From Psychroflexus sp. (GTDB lineage: Bacteria; Bacteroidota; Bacteroidia; Flavobacteriales; Flavobacteriaceae), in NCBI GenBank assembly GCA_003565575.1, contig PXBV01000291.1, positions 1 to 12,979 of the forward strand: 12,979 nucleotides of DNA. The letters are read 5' to 3'. The position numbers were made by a program, and so were the translations under genes. The notes beneath the pieces were generated by a model. The model saw only the letters and a list, made by a program, of their open reading frames with translations. It did not search any database and was not told the origin of the DNA. Each line of letters opens with the position of its first letter. The first letter of the stretch is position 1. This document shows positions 1 through 7,498 of the stretch, piece after piece.

Positions 1-2
1 AT

Positions 3-257
3 ATATATGTGTATTTATACCAAACTGTGGATCGACTGCTTAGCAATATCAAAAAAAGAGGTCGTACCTACGAGAAAAATATATCCCCAGACTATTTACA
101 GCGCATTAACGAAGGATATTTGAATTTCTTCAAGTCTCAAAACAAAATTGATGTCAAAATTATCGACATTTCCCAATTAGATTTTGTGCAAAATCGAAAA
201 GACTATTTATACCTGATTGGTGAAATTTCAAAATTGAATCAAAACAGTTTAAGTTAA
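3..257 (+). CDS. Deoxynucleoside kinase, C-terminal part (5' end outside window)
   Basis: This is the last ~85 codons of a deoxynucleoside kinase (dNK/DCK family), which phosphorylates deoxynucleosides in the cytoplasmic salvage pathway. The visible part has the family's C-terminal pattern: a YLYQTVDRLLSNI stretch, then KKRGRTYE (the arginine-rich lid that contacts ATP phosphates), then an SPDYLQRINEGYLNFF helix. The frame is open to the left edge, and the GTG at 9 is internal (a Val in YVYLYQ), not the start. The P-loop and substrate half lie outside the window, so the substrate preference cannot be read. The stop (255-257) overlaps the 3' end of the opposing amine oxidase gene by 9 bp. Family assignment is from recognised motifs only. 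Confidence 0.8.
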   Translation: MYVYLYQTVDRLLSNIKKRGRTYEKNISPDYLQRINEGYLNFFKSQNKIDVKIIDISQLDFVQNRKDYLYLIGEISKLNQNSLS

Positions 258-1298
258 AGACTTAGAGATAAGTTTTCCCACCTCTAGGCCTCTATGAACA
301 GCGCCATCCATATATCCTGGAGTTTGTGCTGAAGTTTCTGATGCTGAAAAGAATAATTTATTATTGAAAAAGCCATTTCTTAAAAAGGGATGTCCATTGT
401 TTTGATGTGCTGTAAGTGCCTTTGCAGTTTCAGCTATCGTAAAGCTTTCTTTTCTCCAATCTACATCTTGGTAAGCTAAAAGTTCTTCAGGTTTAATTTT
501 GAAAATGTTGGTTAAGTGTTGTAAAACCTTTTCTTGTCGATCTTGAGGCGATAAATTGGCGTTGGAAGAATTAAGAAACCCAACAAGGGCATTTTGAAGA
601 GTATCGATATCACTATGATCGTACATTTCTTGGATGATTTGTTGAGGAGACATCAACGTTCCGATAAATCCCCCAGACTTCCATGATGCTGAAGAAAAAG
701 CGGCAGAAAACTTAATAGAATCAGACATCCACGTGTGCGTATGTTCTAATAATTTCAAAAAATCTGAAGGTAGTTTTGGATCAAAGTGAATAGAATCCTT
801 GGCTAATTGAGGTGGAATACTCATGACCACAAAATCAGCATCAAACGTATTATTTTCAGTTTCTACTTGGAATTTATTGTCAAATTTTAAAGATGTTACT
901 ACATGCTCATAATAAATTTTAGCAGAGATGTTTTTCTGAATAGCTTGAATTAAGGCATGAGTTCCTTCTTTAAATTTAAATGTAGAAGCTGGCTGTTTAG
1001 GAATTTGATAGCGTTCTAAATGGCCATTCGGCCGAAAATCATAAACAGCTTCCCTGCCATTGTCTTGGGTTTTGTAAGAAATCTCTAAGTCTTGAATAAG
1101 TTTAAGAAGACTAGTGTGCTGAGGACCAAACCAAGTAGCCCCAAGTTCAAGGTAAAAATCTTTACGCTTTTGAGTAAAAATTCTACCACCAAGTCGTGGT
1201 CGAGCTTCTAAAATTTTAATCTCTACATTAGTCCGCCTCAACGCATAAGCAGTACATAAACCACTTAAGCCACCTCCTATTATCACAACTTTATGCAT
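249..1298 (-). CDS. FAD-dependent amine oxidase family protein (NAD(P)-binding Rossmann-like)
   Basis: A 349-residue flavin amine oxidase-like protein. The N-terminus is a textbook FAD Rossmann fold: VVIIGGGLSGL gives G8-x-G10-x-x-G13, E31 at the end of strand 2 should hold the ADP ribose, and LGGR (36-39) follows. Near the C-terminus, SASETSAQTPGYMDGAVHRG is the family's second FAD motif (normally ...GYMxGAVxSG). It is expected to oxidise a C-N or C-C bond with FAD, but the substrate cannot be told. At 349 residues it is shorter than classical monoamine oxidases (~450), so the substrate domain is compact. No signal peptide is seen, so it is probably cytoplasmic. It ends inside the 3' end of the deoxynucleoside kinase gene (9-bp convergent overlap) and is divergent from the cysteine genes across a 153-bp gap. 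Confidence 0.85.
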   Translation of the reverse strand: MHKVVIIGGGLSGLCTAYALRRTNVEIKILEARPRLGGRIFTQKRKDFYLELGATWFGPQHTSLLKLIQDLEISYKTQDNGREAVYDFRPNGHLERYQIPKQPASTFKFKEGTHALIQAIQKNISAKIYYEHVVTSLKFDNKFQVETENNTFDADFVVMSIPPQLAKDSIHFDPKLPSDFLKLLEHTHTWMSDSIKFSAAFSSASWKSGGFIGTLMSPQQIIQEMYDHSDIDTLQNALVGFLNSSNANLSPQDRQEKVLQHLTNIFKIKPEELLAYQDVDWRKESFTIAETAKALTAHQNNGHPFLRNGFFNNKLFFSASETSAQTPGYMDGAVHRGLEVGKLISKSLT

Positions 1299-1451
1299 GC
1301 TTTTTTTGGTACAAATATCAATTTAAATCTAGTTTTTTTAACTTTCAGGAATTGTAAAGTAAAATTAAAATTGTCAAATGATGATTGTACTTAAGGATTG
1401 AACTCTTACTTTCACATTTAGAAAATAACCAAGTCGTTGTAAAGTAACTAT

Positions 1452-2252
1452 ATGTCACTATATTTGAAACAAGAGATAATCAAAAAAATAGAAATTGAAA
1501 AAGCTAAAGTTTCTAACTTTTATTGCATTAAAAGTAAAACCGAACAATTTACAGAACAACTATTTTTAACTTTATTTGATAAAGAAACTGATGTTGAAAA
1601 AGGTATGAATGAGTTGGAAATTCAGTTTCAAACTCTTGCTGATTTAGTTTGTTTTAAGAAAGAAAATCCGTGTAGGGAAATATGGACAGATTTCATGAAA
1701 AAGCTACCAGATATCCTTCAAAAGTTAAATAACGATGCCTGTTTCATAAAAGAAAACGACCCAGCTGCAAATTCTATTGATGAAGTTTATTTGGCTTATC
1801 CTGGATTTTATGCCATTGCCATTTATAGATTGAGTCACGCGCTTTTGGAGTTTGGTCTACCTCTAGTTCCACGGCTTATGTCAGAAAGCGCACATACCAA
1901 AACAGGTACAGACATCAACCCTAACGCTATTATAGGAAATCCTTTTTTTATTGACCATGCTACAGGTGTGGTGATTGGTGAAACTTGTGAAATTGAAAAC
2001 CATGTGAAAATTTACCAAGGAGTGACCTTAGGTGCCTTGCTGGTTGATAAAACTTTAAAACATAAAAAAAGACATCCTACAATAAAAAGCAATGTAACTA
2101 TTTATGCCAATGCAACCATTCTTGGAGGTGACACCATCATTGGAGAAGGTTCCACTATTGGCGGAAATGTTTGGCTCACCAAATCTGTAGACAAACATTC
2201 TACAGTTACACATAAACCAATGGTTAGAATTAATGAAAATAAAAAAGCATGA
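1452..2252 (+). CDS. cysE: Serine O-acetyltransferase
   Basis: Transfers acetyl from acetyl-CoA to L-serine, giving O-acetylserine, the first step of cysteine synthesis. The 266 residues comprise a helical N-terminal domain (1-~145) and a left-handed beta-helix of hexapeptide repeats (~150-255). The hallmark is DINPNAIIGNPFFIDHATG followed by VVIGET: H169 in the DHATG motif is the expected catalytic base. D103-P and E111 in the preceding helices match the serine-binding acids of the family, and the loop before KRHPTI is the usual CoA-site loop. The gene ends in ATGA shared with the sulfhydrylase gene, so the two are translationally coupled. Upstream there is only a weak promoter candidate (TTG at 1385 and TACTTTCA at 1407, 19 bp apart). 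I see no cysteine riboswitch or attenuator. The Bacteroidetes form is sometimes annotated epsC. Confidence 0.92.
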   Translation: MSLYLKQEIIKKIEIEKAKVSNFYCIKSKTEQFTEQLFLTLFDKETDVEKGMNELEIQFQTLADLVCFKKENPCREIWTDFMKKLPDILQKLNNDACFIKENDPAANSIDEVYLAYPGFYAIAIYRLSHALLEFGLPLVPRLMSESAHTKTGTDINPNAIIGNPFFIDHATGVVIGETCEIENHVKIYQGVTLGALLVDKTLKHKKRHPTIKSNVTIYANATILGGDTIIGEGSTIGGNVWLTKSVDKHSTVTHKPMVRINENKKA

Positions 2253-3136
2253 GTAAAAGCATTTTAGACTTAATTGGAAATACGCCACTAGTTGAGACCA
2301 AAACCCTTGTTAAAAACCCCAACGTCAAATTATATTTAAAATTAGAAGGGCAAAACCCTGGGGGAAGCGTAAAGGATAGAGCCGCCTTCAACATGATTCA
2401 ATCTGCTATAGAAAGAGGTGATATTGATAAAAATACTAAACTCATAGAGCCAACGAGTGGGAATACGGGCATTGCTTTAGCTATGGTTGCTAGCATTTAT
2501 GGACTGGATATTGAGCTAGTCATGCCAGAAACCGCTACCAAAGAACGTGTACAGACCATGAGAGGTTACGGTGCTAAAGTGACCCTAACCGATGGTGAAA
2601 AAGGCATAATGTACTCTAGAGATTATGCAGAAGAAAAGGTGAAATCTGGAAATTACTTTATGTTTAATCAATTTGCAAATGAAGATAATTGGAAAGCCCA
2701 CTACAAAACCACAGGTCCAGAAGTATGGAAAGATACACAGCAAAAAATAACTCATTTTGTATCATCAATGGGTACCACTGGAACTATAATGGGAACGTCT
2801 AGATTCCTGAAGGAAAAGAATAAAGACATTCAACTTATTGGCGTACATCCTGCTGAGGGCACCAAAATTCCCGGCATTCGCAAATGGCCAGATGAATATC
2901 TGCCTAAAATTTATGATCCTAATCGAGTAGACCATATTTATGAAGTAGATGAAACAGAAGCTAAAACCATGGCCAGATATTTAGCTGAAAAGGAAGGTAT
3001 CTTTTCTGGTATGAGTTCTGGCGGTGCTACTGCTGCAGCTGTAAAACTTTGTGAAAATTTAGAACATGGTGTAGTAGTAAGTATTATTTGTGATCGTGGT
3101 GACCGTTACTTATCATCAGACTTATTTGAATCTTGA
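2249..3136 (+). CDS. cysM: Cysteine synthase (O-acetylserine sulfhydrylase, CysM type)
   Basis: A PLP enzyme that replaces the acetate of O-acetylserine with sulfide (or thiosulfate in CysM types) to make cysteine. The 295 residues show the full fold-type II signature: ILDLIGNTPLV at the start, NPGGSVKDR with K42 as the PLP Schiff-base lysine, EPTSGNTGIALA as the substrate/asparagine loop, SSMGTTGTIMG as the PLP phosphate loop, and GMSSGGA near the C-terminus. The short length and the KWPDEYLPKIYDP region fit CysM better than the ~310-residue CysK, but A versus B cannot be settled by eye. It starts inside the stop of the serine acetyltransferase gene (ATGA, 4-bp overlap). The two enzymes act consecutively and commonly form the cysteine synthase complex, so this is a two-gene pathway operon. 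No convincing terminator follows in the 99-bp gap. Confidence 0.93.
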   Translation: MSKSILDLIGNTPLVETKTLVKNPNVKLYLKLEGQNPGGSVKDRAAFNMIQSAIERGDIDKNTKLIEPTSGNTGIALAMVASIYGLDIELVMPETATKERVQTMRGYGAKVTLTDGEKGIMYSRDYAEEKVKSGNYFMFNQFANEDNWKAHYKTTGPEVWKDTQQKITHFVSSMGTTGTIMGTSRFLKEKNKDIQLIGVHPAEGTKIPGIRKWPDEYLPKIYDPNRVDHIYEVDETEAKTMARYLAEKEGIFSGMSSGGATAAAVKLCENLEHGVVVSIICDRGDRYLSSDLFES

Positions 3137-3235
3137 TAACAAATATTGAATGTTAAATTTTAAAGACTTTCATCAGTTTTACTATAAAAAGTGAATTAAA
3201 AACTTAAATTTCGTTTTCTAAAATCTAATTATTTT

Positions 3236-4207
3236 ATGACAAATGTTTATATAAGTGGAACAGGGGCTTATGTTCCACCCAAAGTTTTACCAAATTCTTT
3301 TTTTGAAAAAGTAGGTTCATCAGATGAGTGGATTTTCAATAAACTGGGTATAAAGGAAAGAAGAATTGTAGAAAACGAAGCCACAAGTGATTTGGCTTAT
3401 AAAGCCGGATTGGACGCTGTAAAGAACGCTGGGCTAAATGTTGAAGACATAGATTTAATCATTGTAGCTACTACTACTCCAGACCGTCAAGCACCTTCTT
3501 GCGCCTGTTTTGTTCAAGAAAAAATGAAAGCATTTAATGCTGTAGCCTTTGATGTGGCAGCCGTCTGCTCAGGGGCTTTATTTACAATTTCTGTTGGCTA
3601 CCAATTTGTAAAAAATGGTGTTTACGATAATGTATTGGTTATTGGCGCAGATACTTTTTCAAATATAATTGACTGGGAGCGAAGAGACTCCGTATTTTTT
3701 GGAGATGGAGCAGGAGCTTTAGTTTTGAGCAAAACCAGCGAAGACAAAGGGTTTATAGATTTCAATTTACACTCTGATGGTAGAGGAAAAGAGCATTTTA
3801 CCATTCCTGGAGGTGGTTCTGAAGCACCAGCCTCTAAAGAAACTCTTGATAACAGATTGCATTATTTCCGGATGAATGGAAAAGAAGTTTTTGATACAGC
3901 AACTAAAGTTGTACCTGAGTCTATCCGAGAGTTGTTAAGTATTACAAACACGTCTATTGATGATGTGAGTTTTATGATCCCACACCAGCCTAGTATTGGA
4001 ATTTTAAAATCTATAGCAAAACAAATAAACATGCCATTTGAAAAAGTTATGACCAATATGGATAGGTATGCAAACACCTCTGGCGCTACAATTCCATTGG
4101 TCCTAGACGAAGTCCATAAAGCTGGGAAGTTTAAGCCAGATGACCTCCTCCTTTTTGCAGCAGTTGGAGCAGGCTGGACCTGGGGCACCGCACTTTATAA
4201 ATGGTAA
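3236..4207 (+). CDS. fabH: Beta-ketoacyl-ACP synthase III (KAS III), probable second copy
   Basis: A thiolase-fold condensing enzyme that starts acyl chains by joining an acyl-CoA to malonyl-ACP. The Cys-His-Asn triad is complete: C111 in DVAAVCSGALF, H250 in IPHQPS, and N280 in YANTSGATIP. SDEWIFNKLGIKERRI (29-44) is the family's CoA-binding N-terminal motif, and FGDGAGALVL is the usual dimer and active-site loop. Length (323) is normal. The genomic context is not the plsX-fabH or accBC neighbourhood where I remember the housekeeping flavobacterial fabH. Together with the adjacent FabI-like reductase, this suggests a paralogue for a special acyl chain (inference). A near-consensus -7 box TAAATTTC lies at 3205-3212. 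The next gene follows after 16 bp, so they are likely co-transcribed. Confidence 0.88.
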   Translation: MTNVYISGTGAYVPPKVLPNSFFEKVGSSDEWIFNKLGIKERRIVENEATSDLAYKAGLDAVKNAGLNVEDIDLIIVATTTPDRQAPSCACFVQEKMKAFNAVAFDVAAVCSGALFTISVGYQFVKNGVYDNVLVIGADTFSNIIDWERRDSVFFGDGAGALVLSKTSEDKGFIDFNLHSDGRGKEHFTIPGGGSEAPASKETLDNRLHYFRMNGKEVFDTATKVVPESIRELLSITNTSIDDVSFMIPHQPSIGILKSIAKQINMPFEKVMTNMDRYANTSGATIPLVLDEVHKAGKFKPDDLLLFAAVGAGWTWGTALYKW

Positions 4208-4223
4208 TTCAAAAATTCACTCT

Positions 4224-5048
4224 ATGTTAAAAGGAAAAACATACCTCATCACAGGAATTGCAGATAAGCACTCCCTGGCCATGTACGTTGCTAAAGCAAT
4301 TAAAGAACACGGAGGACAGGTCATCTGTACAGGTCTAGGCGTGAGCAAGTTTCACGAAAGCTTATCAGATAAAGCCAAATCCTTTCTTGATCAAAATTTT
4401 AAAGATTTCCAAGATAGTGTTCATAAAGAACTTGGAAAGAATACACCAACCGAAATTCTTGATGTATCCTTAGATGCAAGCATCGAAGATTTTTGTGAAC
4501 AATTGAAAGCTAAAAAAATAAAGATTGATGGCTTTCTTCATGCTATTGCCATGGATAAGACTATCAGAAATAAAGTGGTGAAGCCCTTGCTAGATGTTAC
4601 TTTTAAAGAATTTTGCGATACCATGGAAGTTTCAGCTTATTCCTTGATAAGCTTAACTAGCCATTTATTTAAAAACAACTTACTTAATGCAGATGCTTCA
4701 ATCTGTTCCTTAAGTTATATTGCAGCTTCCAAAGTCACATTTCATCCTTACAGAAATATTAGCATAGCTAAGGCGGCTTTAGAGCGAATTACTGTAGAAT
4801 TGGCTGATGAGATGGGAAGAAAAAATGGAACGCGTGTCAACTGTATTCGATTTTCTCCTTATATGGGAAGTAAAGCAGGAAACGCCACTCTCAACCAAAA
4901 AGATGTAGAATATGCGCATAGAAAAAGTCCACTCGGAAATGCCTTACCTGAAGATTTAGCCTTTGAAGTACTTCACTTATTAAGACCCAATGGAAGAATT
5001 ACAGGAGAAATAAGACATGTAGATGGTGGGTACAATATAATGGGCTAG
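4224..5048 (+). CDS. fabI: Enoyl-ACP reductase-like SDR (FabI family)
   Basis: An atypical short-chain dehydrogenase of the FabI type, reducing trans-2-enoyl-ACP with NAD(P)H. I start it at ATG 4224 (274 residues). The frame is open back to 4140, but those codons lie inside the preceding KAS III gene, and MLKGKTYLITG matches where FabI proteins begin. Evidence: LKGKTYLITGIADKHSLA is the FabI-type nucleotide loop (GIAxxxSIA), HAIAM resembles the HSIAF strand, Y165 and Y176-x6-K183 reproduce the FabI tyrosine pair and Y-x6-K catalytic spacing, and EIRHVDGGYNIMG is the FabI C-terminus. The sequence is clearly diverged: HAIAMD replaces HSIAFA, and there is an insertion around residues 40-75. It looks like a paralogue working with the KAS III 16 bp upstream. 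Acyl specificity is unknown. Confidence 0.82.
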   Translation: MLKGKTYLITGIADKHSLAMYVAKAIKEHGGQVICTGLGVSKFHESLSDKAKSFLDQNFKDFQDSVHKELGKNTPTEILDVSLDASIEDFCEQLKAKKIKIDGFLHAIAMDKTIRNKVVKPLLDVTFKEFCDTMEVSAYSLISLTSHLFKNNLLNADASICSLSYIAASKVTFHPYRNISIAKAALERITVELADEMGRKNGTRVNCIRFSPYMGSKAGNATLNQKDVEYAHRKSPLGNALPEDLAFEVLHLLRPNGRITGEIRHVDGGYNIMG

Positions 5049-5051
5049 ATA

Positions 5052-6956
5052 TTGAAAAATTTATATTTCATAATATCAATTTGTAACCTAAGGTTAAAGC
5101 TTGTTTTAATAGTGGGTGTTCTGATTTGCTCCCAAGGTAATTTATTTGCGCAATTAGGCTTTTGTCAAGGAAATACTGGAGATCCTATTTTTGAAGAAGA
5201 CTTTGGGCAAGGCACCCAGAATGGTCCTGCTCTAAGCTCTGATATTACTTCTTATGAATACGTAGACACAAATGTTGAAGATGGGCAATATACCATTTCC
5301 TCTACTACTTTTCATCTGGGTGCGTTTCACAACACAACGGATAATACTGGAAATGAAAATGGTAGAGCTCTGATTGTTAACGCTGATTTTGACCCAGGTC
5401 TTTTTTATGAAATTCCCATCGAAGGATTGTGCATTAATACGTCTTATGAATTTTCAGCATTTTTACTTAACCTGTATAATGCAAGTACGGGAGTTTGTGC
5501 TGGAAATGAAATTCCAGTAAACGTTAGATTCCAAATTTGGGATGAAACAGACACACAACTTCTTGCAGAAGGAGATACTGGTGATATTTTTGGAACTAGT
5601 ACGCCCATTTGGAATCAATATGCACTTACCTTTTCCACATTGCCGGGACAAACTTCGGTTATTTTAAAAATGCTGAATAATGCTGGAGGTGGTTGTGGAA
5701 ATGATTTAGCTATAGATGATATTGTATTTAGGTCTTGTGGTGATACAACAGAAATTATTTCTGAAACCAATGAAACAAGCTTTCAGTTTTGTGAGGGTGA
5801 GCAGTTAACAGATGTTGTTTTAGAAGCTGTTCCAGATTTCAGTACTTACAACTCACACAATTACCAATGGCAGGAAAGTTTTGACGGCGAAAATTGGGTA
5901 GATATTCCAGATGAAACTGATAACCAAATTATAATCTCAAGTGTTTCTGAAAGCAAATTCTATAGAACCTTAGTTGCTGAAGATCCTAACAATGTTAACA
6001 ACACATCTTGCAATAGCATTTCCAATAATTTTGAATTTGAGCAGATAGACTTAATTGCTCCCATTAGCCTTGGTGACGTTTTTGTTTGTGAAAATGAAAA
6101 TGAAATTCTAGCTGTTGAAGCTAATGCTAATATAAGAATAAACTGGTACGACAGTGCGGAGGGAGGAGCATTACTAGCAGAAAATACATATGAATTTCAA
6201 CCTGATGAAAATGGCATCTATTATGCGGAAGCTGTCACAAATGTAGGAAACTGCACACCTCCAAACCGAACTGAAATTTTCTACGAGCAGTATAATGTTC
6301 CAGAACTCCAGGATGAAGTTATACAAAGTTGCGAAGGTGAGACCCTTATCTTGTCTGAGCCAATTGAAAATGTTGACTTTTTTTGGAGTACAGGCGAAAA
6401 CTCTTCATCTATTGAAGTAACAGAAGCTGGAGTTTATGAACTTGAAGTCATAACTCAAGATAATTGCATAGTTTCTAAAACTTTTACAATAGAAACCTTT
6501 ACGCCACCTGTGATTTCTAATGTATCTCAAAATGAAAATACATTAAGAATTGAAATGGAATCTACAGGAGAATTTATGTTTTCAATTGATGACATCAATT
6601 ACCAAAATCAACCTGAGTTTGATGTTTTTGAGGGAGGGCTTTACACTGTTTATGTGAGAGAAAATAATGGCTGTGGCATTGTTACAACAGAGTTTCTATT
6701 TTTTAAAGTGCCTGACTTTTTCACTCCCAACGGGGATCAAATCAATGACACCTTCAGAATCAATGATGATGTGCTTTTTGAAAATTTTGAGGTGGCTATC
6801 TATGATAGATATGGAAAGCTATTAGCCAGAAGTTTGGAAGCTCCATTTGAGTGGGACGGCACTTATAATGGCAAACCAATGCCGGAGGACGATTATTGGT
6901 ATAAAATAAGAGTTGACGGCAAAACTTATACAGGAAATGTTACCTTGATTAGGTAA
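5052..6956 (+). CDS. Secreted Ig-repeat protein with T9SS type B C-terminal sorting domain
   Basis: A 634-residue exported protein. I accept TTG 5052 as the start: it lies 3 bp after the FabI stop and gives MKN plus a hydrophobic core (LKLVLIVGVLICSQ), with likely cleavage after LFA33. Residues ~35-230 form a jelly-roll/MAM-like module (EEDFGQGTQNGPAL start, AIDDIVFRSCG end). At least three Ig/PKD-like modules follow (~245-330, ~335-412, ~418-482, perhaps ~485-550), each opening with a cysteine motif such as FCEGEQL, VCENENE or SCEGETL. Residues 553-634 are the gliding-motility/T9SS type B domain: VPDFFTPNGDQINDTFRI, a YDRYGKLL strand, WDGTYNGKPMPEDDYWY and a final TGNVTLIR. It is expected at the cell surface or released. 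Ligand or partner is unknown; adhesion is a guess from architecture. It is probably in the acyl gene operon. Confidence 0.85.
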   Translation: MKNLYFIISICNLRLKLVLIVGVLICSQGNLFAQLGFCQGNTGDPIFEEDFGQGTQNGPALSSDITSYEYVDTNVEDGQYTISSTTFHLGAFHNTTDNTGNENGRALIVNADFDPGLFYEIPIEGLCINTSYEFSAFLLNLYNASTGVCAGNEIPVNVRFQIWDETDTQLLAEGDTGDIFGTSTPIWNQYALTFSTLPGQTSVILKMLNNAGGGCGNDLAIDDIVFRSCGDTTEIISETNETSFQFCEGEQLTDVVLEAVPDFSTYNSHNYQWQESFDGENWVDIPDETDNQIIISSVSESKFYRTLVAEDPNNVNNTSCNSISNNFEFEQIDLIAPISLGDVFVCENENEILAVEANANIRINWYDSAEGGALLAENTYEFQPDENGIYYAEAVTNVGNCTPPNRTEIFYEQYNVPELQDEVIQSCEGETLILSEPIENVDFFWSTGENSSSIEVTEAGVYELEVITQDNCIVSKTFTIETFTPPVISNVSQNENTLRIEMESTGEFMFSIDDINYQNQPEFDVFEGGLYTVYVRENNGCGIVTTEFLFFKVPDFFTPNGDQINDTFRINDDVLFENFEVAIYDRYGKLLARSLEAPFEWDGTYNGKPMPEDDYWYKIRVDGKTYTGNVTLIR

Positions 6957-7308
6957 ATCCATACTAATGAATGTTATATGCGAAATTTATTTTTGTAATG
7001 ACTAAGAATGTTGAACAGGGGTAGCTTTGCGTTAGGGATGGAAACGATAGCTTGGTGAAGTAGAAGTTTTATTTTTATGGCTTTACCAAAGCGACCTTAG
7101 AAGCTCTTGGTAAAGCTTAATAAAAACTAACTTTTGCGAGCCAACTAAAGTGGACAGCCCGCCCGAACGCCCTTTTTAAATTAAAAATAATGGTTGTTCT
7201 GAATGGCATTTGATTTTAAAGTTGAGTATAACTTCAATAATTTTAAGTTAAGTCCTAAGGGTTTTTTCTGAAAATTCAACTTTAGTAATTATTTTTAAAA
7301 TAAAAATT
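6957..7308. other. 352-bp gene-free interval
   Basis: No reading frame of convincing length or composition is present on either strand. The left 70 bp are plain AT-rich spacer. 7029-7177 holds the strongly structured element listed separately. 7178-7308 is the leader of the small gene at 7309, with a 9-bp inverted repeat (TAAAGTTGA 7217-7225, TCAACTTTA 7276-7284) enclosing a weaker 5-bp one (AACTT 7230, AAGTT 7245). No clear TAnnTTTG promoter box was found. Confidence 0.7.
7029..7177 (+). ncRNA. Candidate structured RNA or folded intergenic element
   Basis: An outer stem GCGTT (7029-7033) with AACGC (7166-7170) closes the element and is followed by CCTTTTT. Just inside lie a conserved-looking AGGGATGG (7034-7041) and AGCCCGCCCG (7157-7165 area). 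A second stem pairs TAG/TTGG (7048-7055) with CCAA/CTA (7141-7147). The apex is a long hairpin: GCTTTACCAA (7080-7089) with TTGGTAAAGC (7107-7116), extended by AGTTTTATT with AATAAAAACT (7065-7073, 7119-7128). The GCGTTAGGGAT ... CCCGCCCG ... AACGCC layout around a variable hairpin resembles an element I remember seeing between flavobacterial genes; that recollection is not checked. It could be a small RNA, a 3'-UTR/terminator of the upstream gene, or a dispersed folded repeat. Strand is chosen from the T-run. Confidence 0.5.
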
Positions 7309-7485
7309 ATGTTTGGATTATTTAAGAAGAAATCAGAATTAGAAAAGTTACAAGACGAATACAAAAAACTGCAAAAAGAGGCTTTTGATTTATCAAAAAC
7401 CAATAGGCAGAAATCTGATGAAAAAGCTAAGGCAGCTGATGATGTTGCTAAAAAGATAGATGCGTTGAAGGCTAAAGAACACTAA
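7309..7485 (+). CDS. Small Lacal_2735/DUF6435-type protein (58 aa)
   Basis: The ATG at 7309 opens a 58-codon frame whose product begins MFGLFKKKSELEKLQ and ends KKIDALKAKEH. It is highly charged (about one-quarter Lys), without signal peptide or membrane segment. Heptad-like leucines at the start (ELEKLQDEYKKLQKEA) and an A/D/K-rich second half (AKAADDVAKKIDALK) suggest two amphipathic helices forming a helical hairpin or coiled coil. I recognise it as the short flavobacterial family called Lacal_2735 or DUF6435 (MFGLFKKKSE... opening, SxxNRxxSD middle), whose function is unknown to me. It stops 2 bp before the holA stop on the other strand, and a 6-bp inverted repeat covers both stops. It stands alone with a structured-looking leader. 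Confidence 0.8.
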   Translation: MFGLFKKKSELEKLQDEYKKLQKEAFDLSKTNRQKSDEKAKAADDVAKKIDALKAKEH

Positions 7486-7498
7486 TGCTAGCGCATTA
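7483..7498. repeat. Inverted repeat over two convergent stop codons
   Basis: TAATGC (7483-7488), loop TAGC, GCATTA (7493-7498). The left arm contains the stop of the small gene (TAA 7483-7485), and the hairpin also includes the holA stop (7488-7490 on the minus strand). On the + strand ATTTTACT follows, a weak U-tract. It may be a minimal shared terminator; the stem is short and could be chance. Confidence 0.35.

Noticed and set aside
1299..1451. Cysteine or SAM riboswitch upstream of cysE
   Set aside because: No stable multi-stem structure or terminator is visible in the AT-rich leader.
2055..2288. Minus-strand frame opposite the cysE end
   Set aside because: Shadow of a conserved coding sequence; Cys/Phe-rich product without recognisable features.
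3862..4188. 108-codon minus-strand frame opposite the KAS III gene
   Set aside because: Antisense of conserved catalytic region; no independent start signal or protein-like pattern.
4140..4223. N-terminal extension of the FabI-like protein
   Set aside because: These codons overlap the conserved 3' end of the KAS III gene and have no FabI similarity; ATG 4224 fits the family start.
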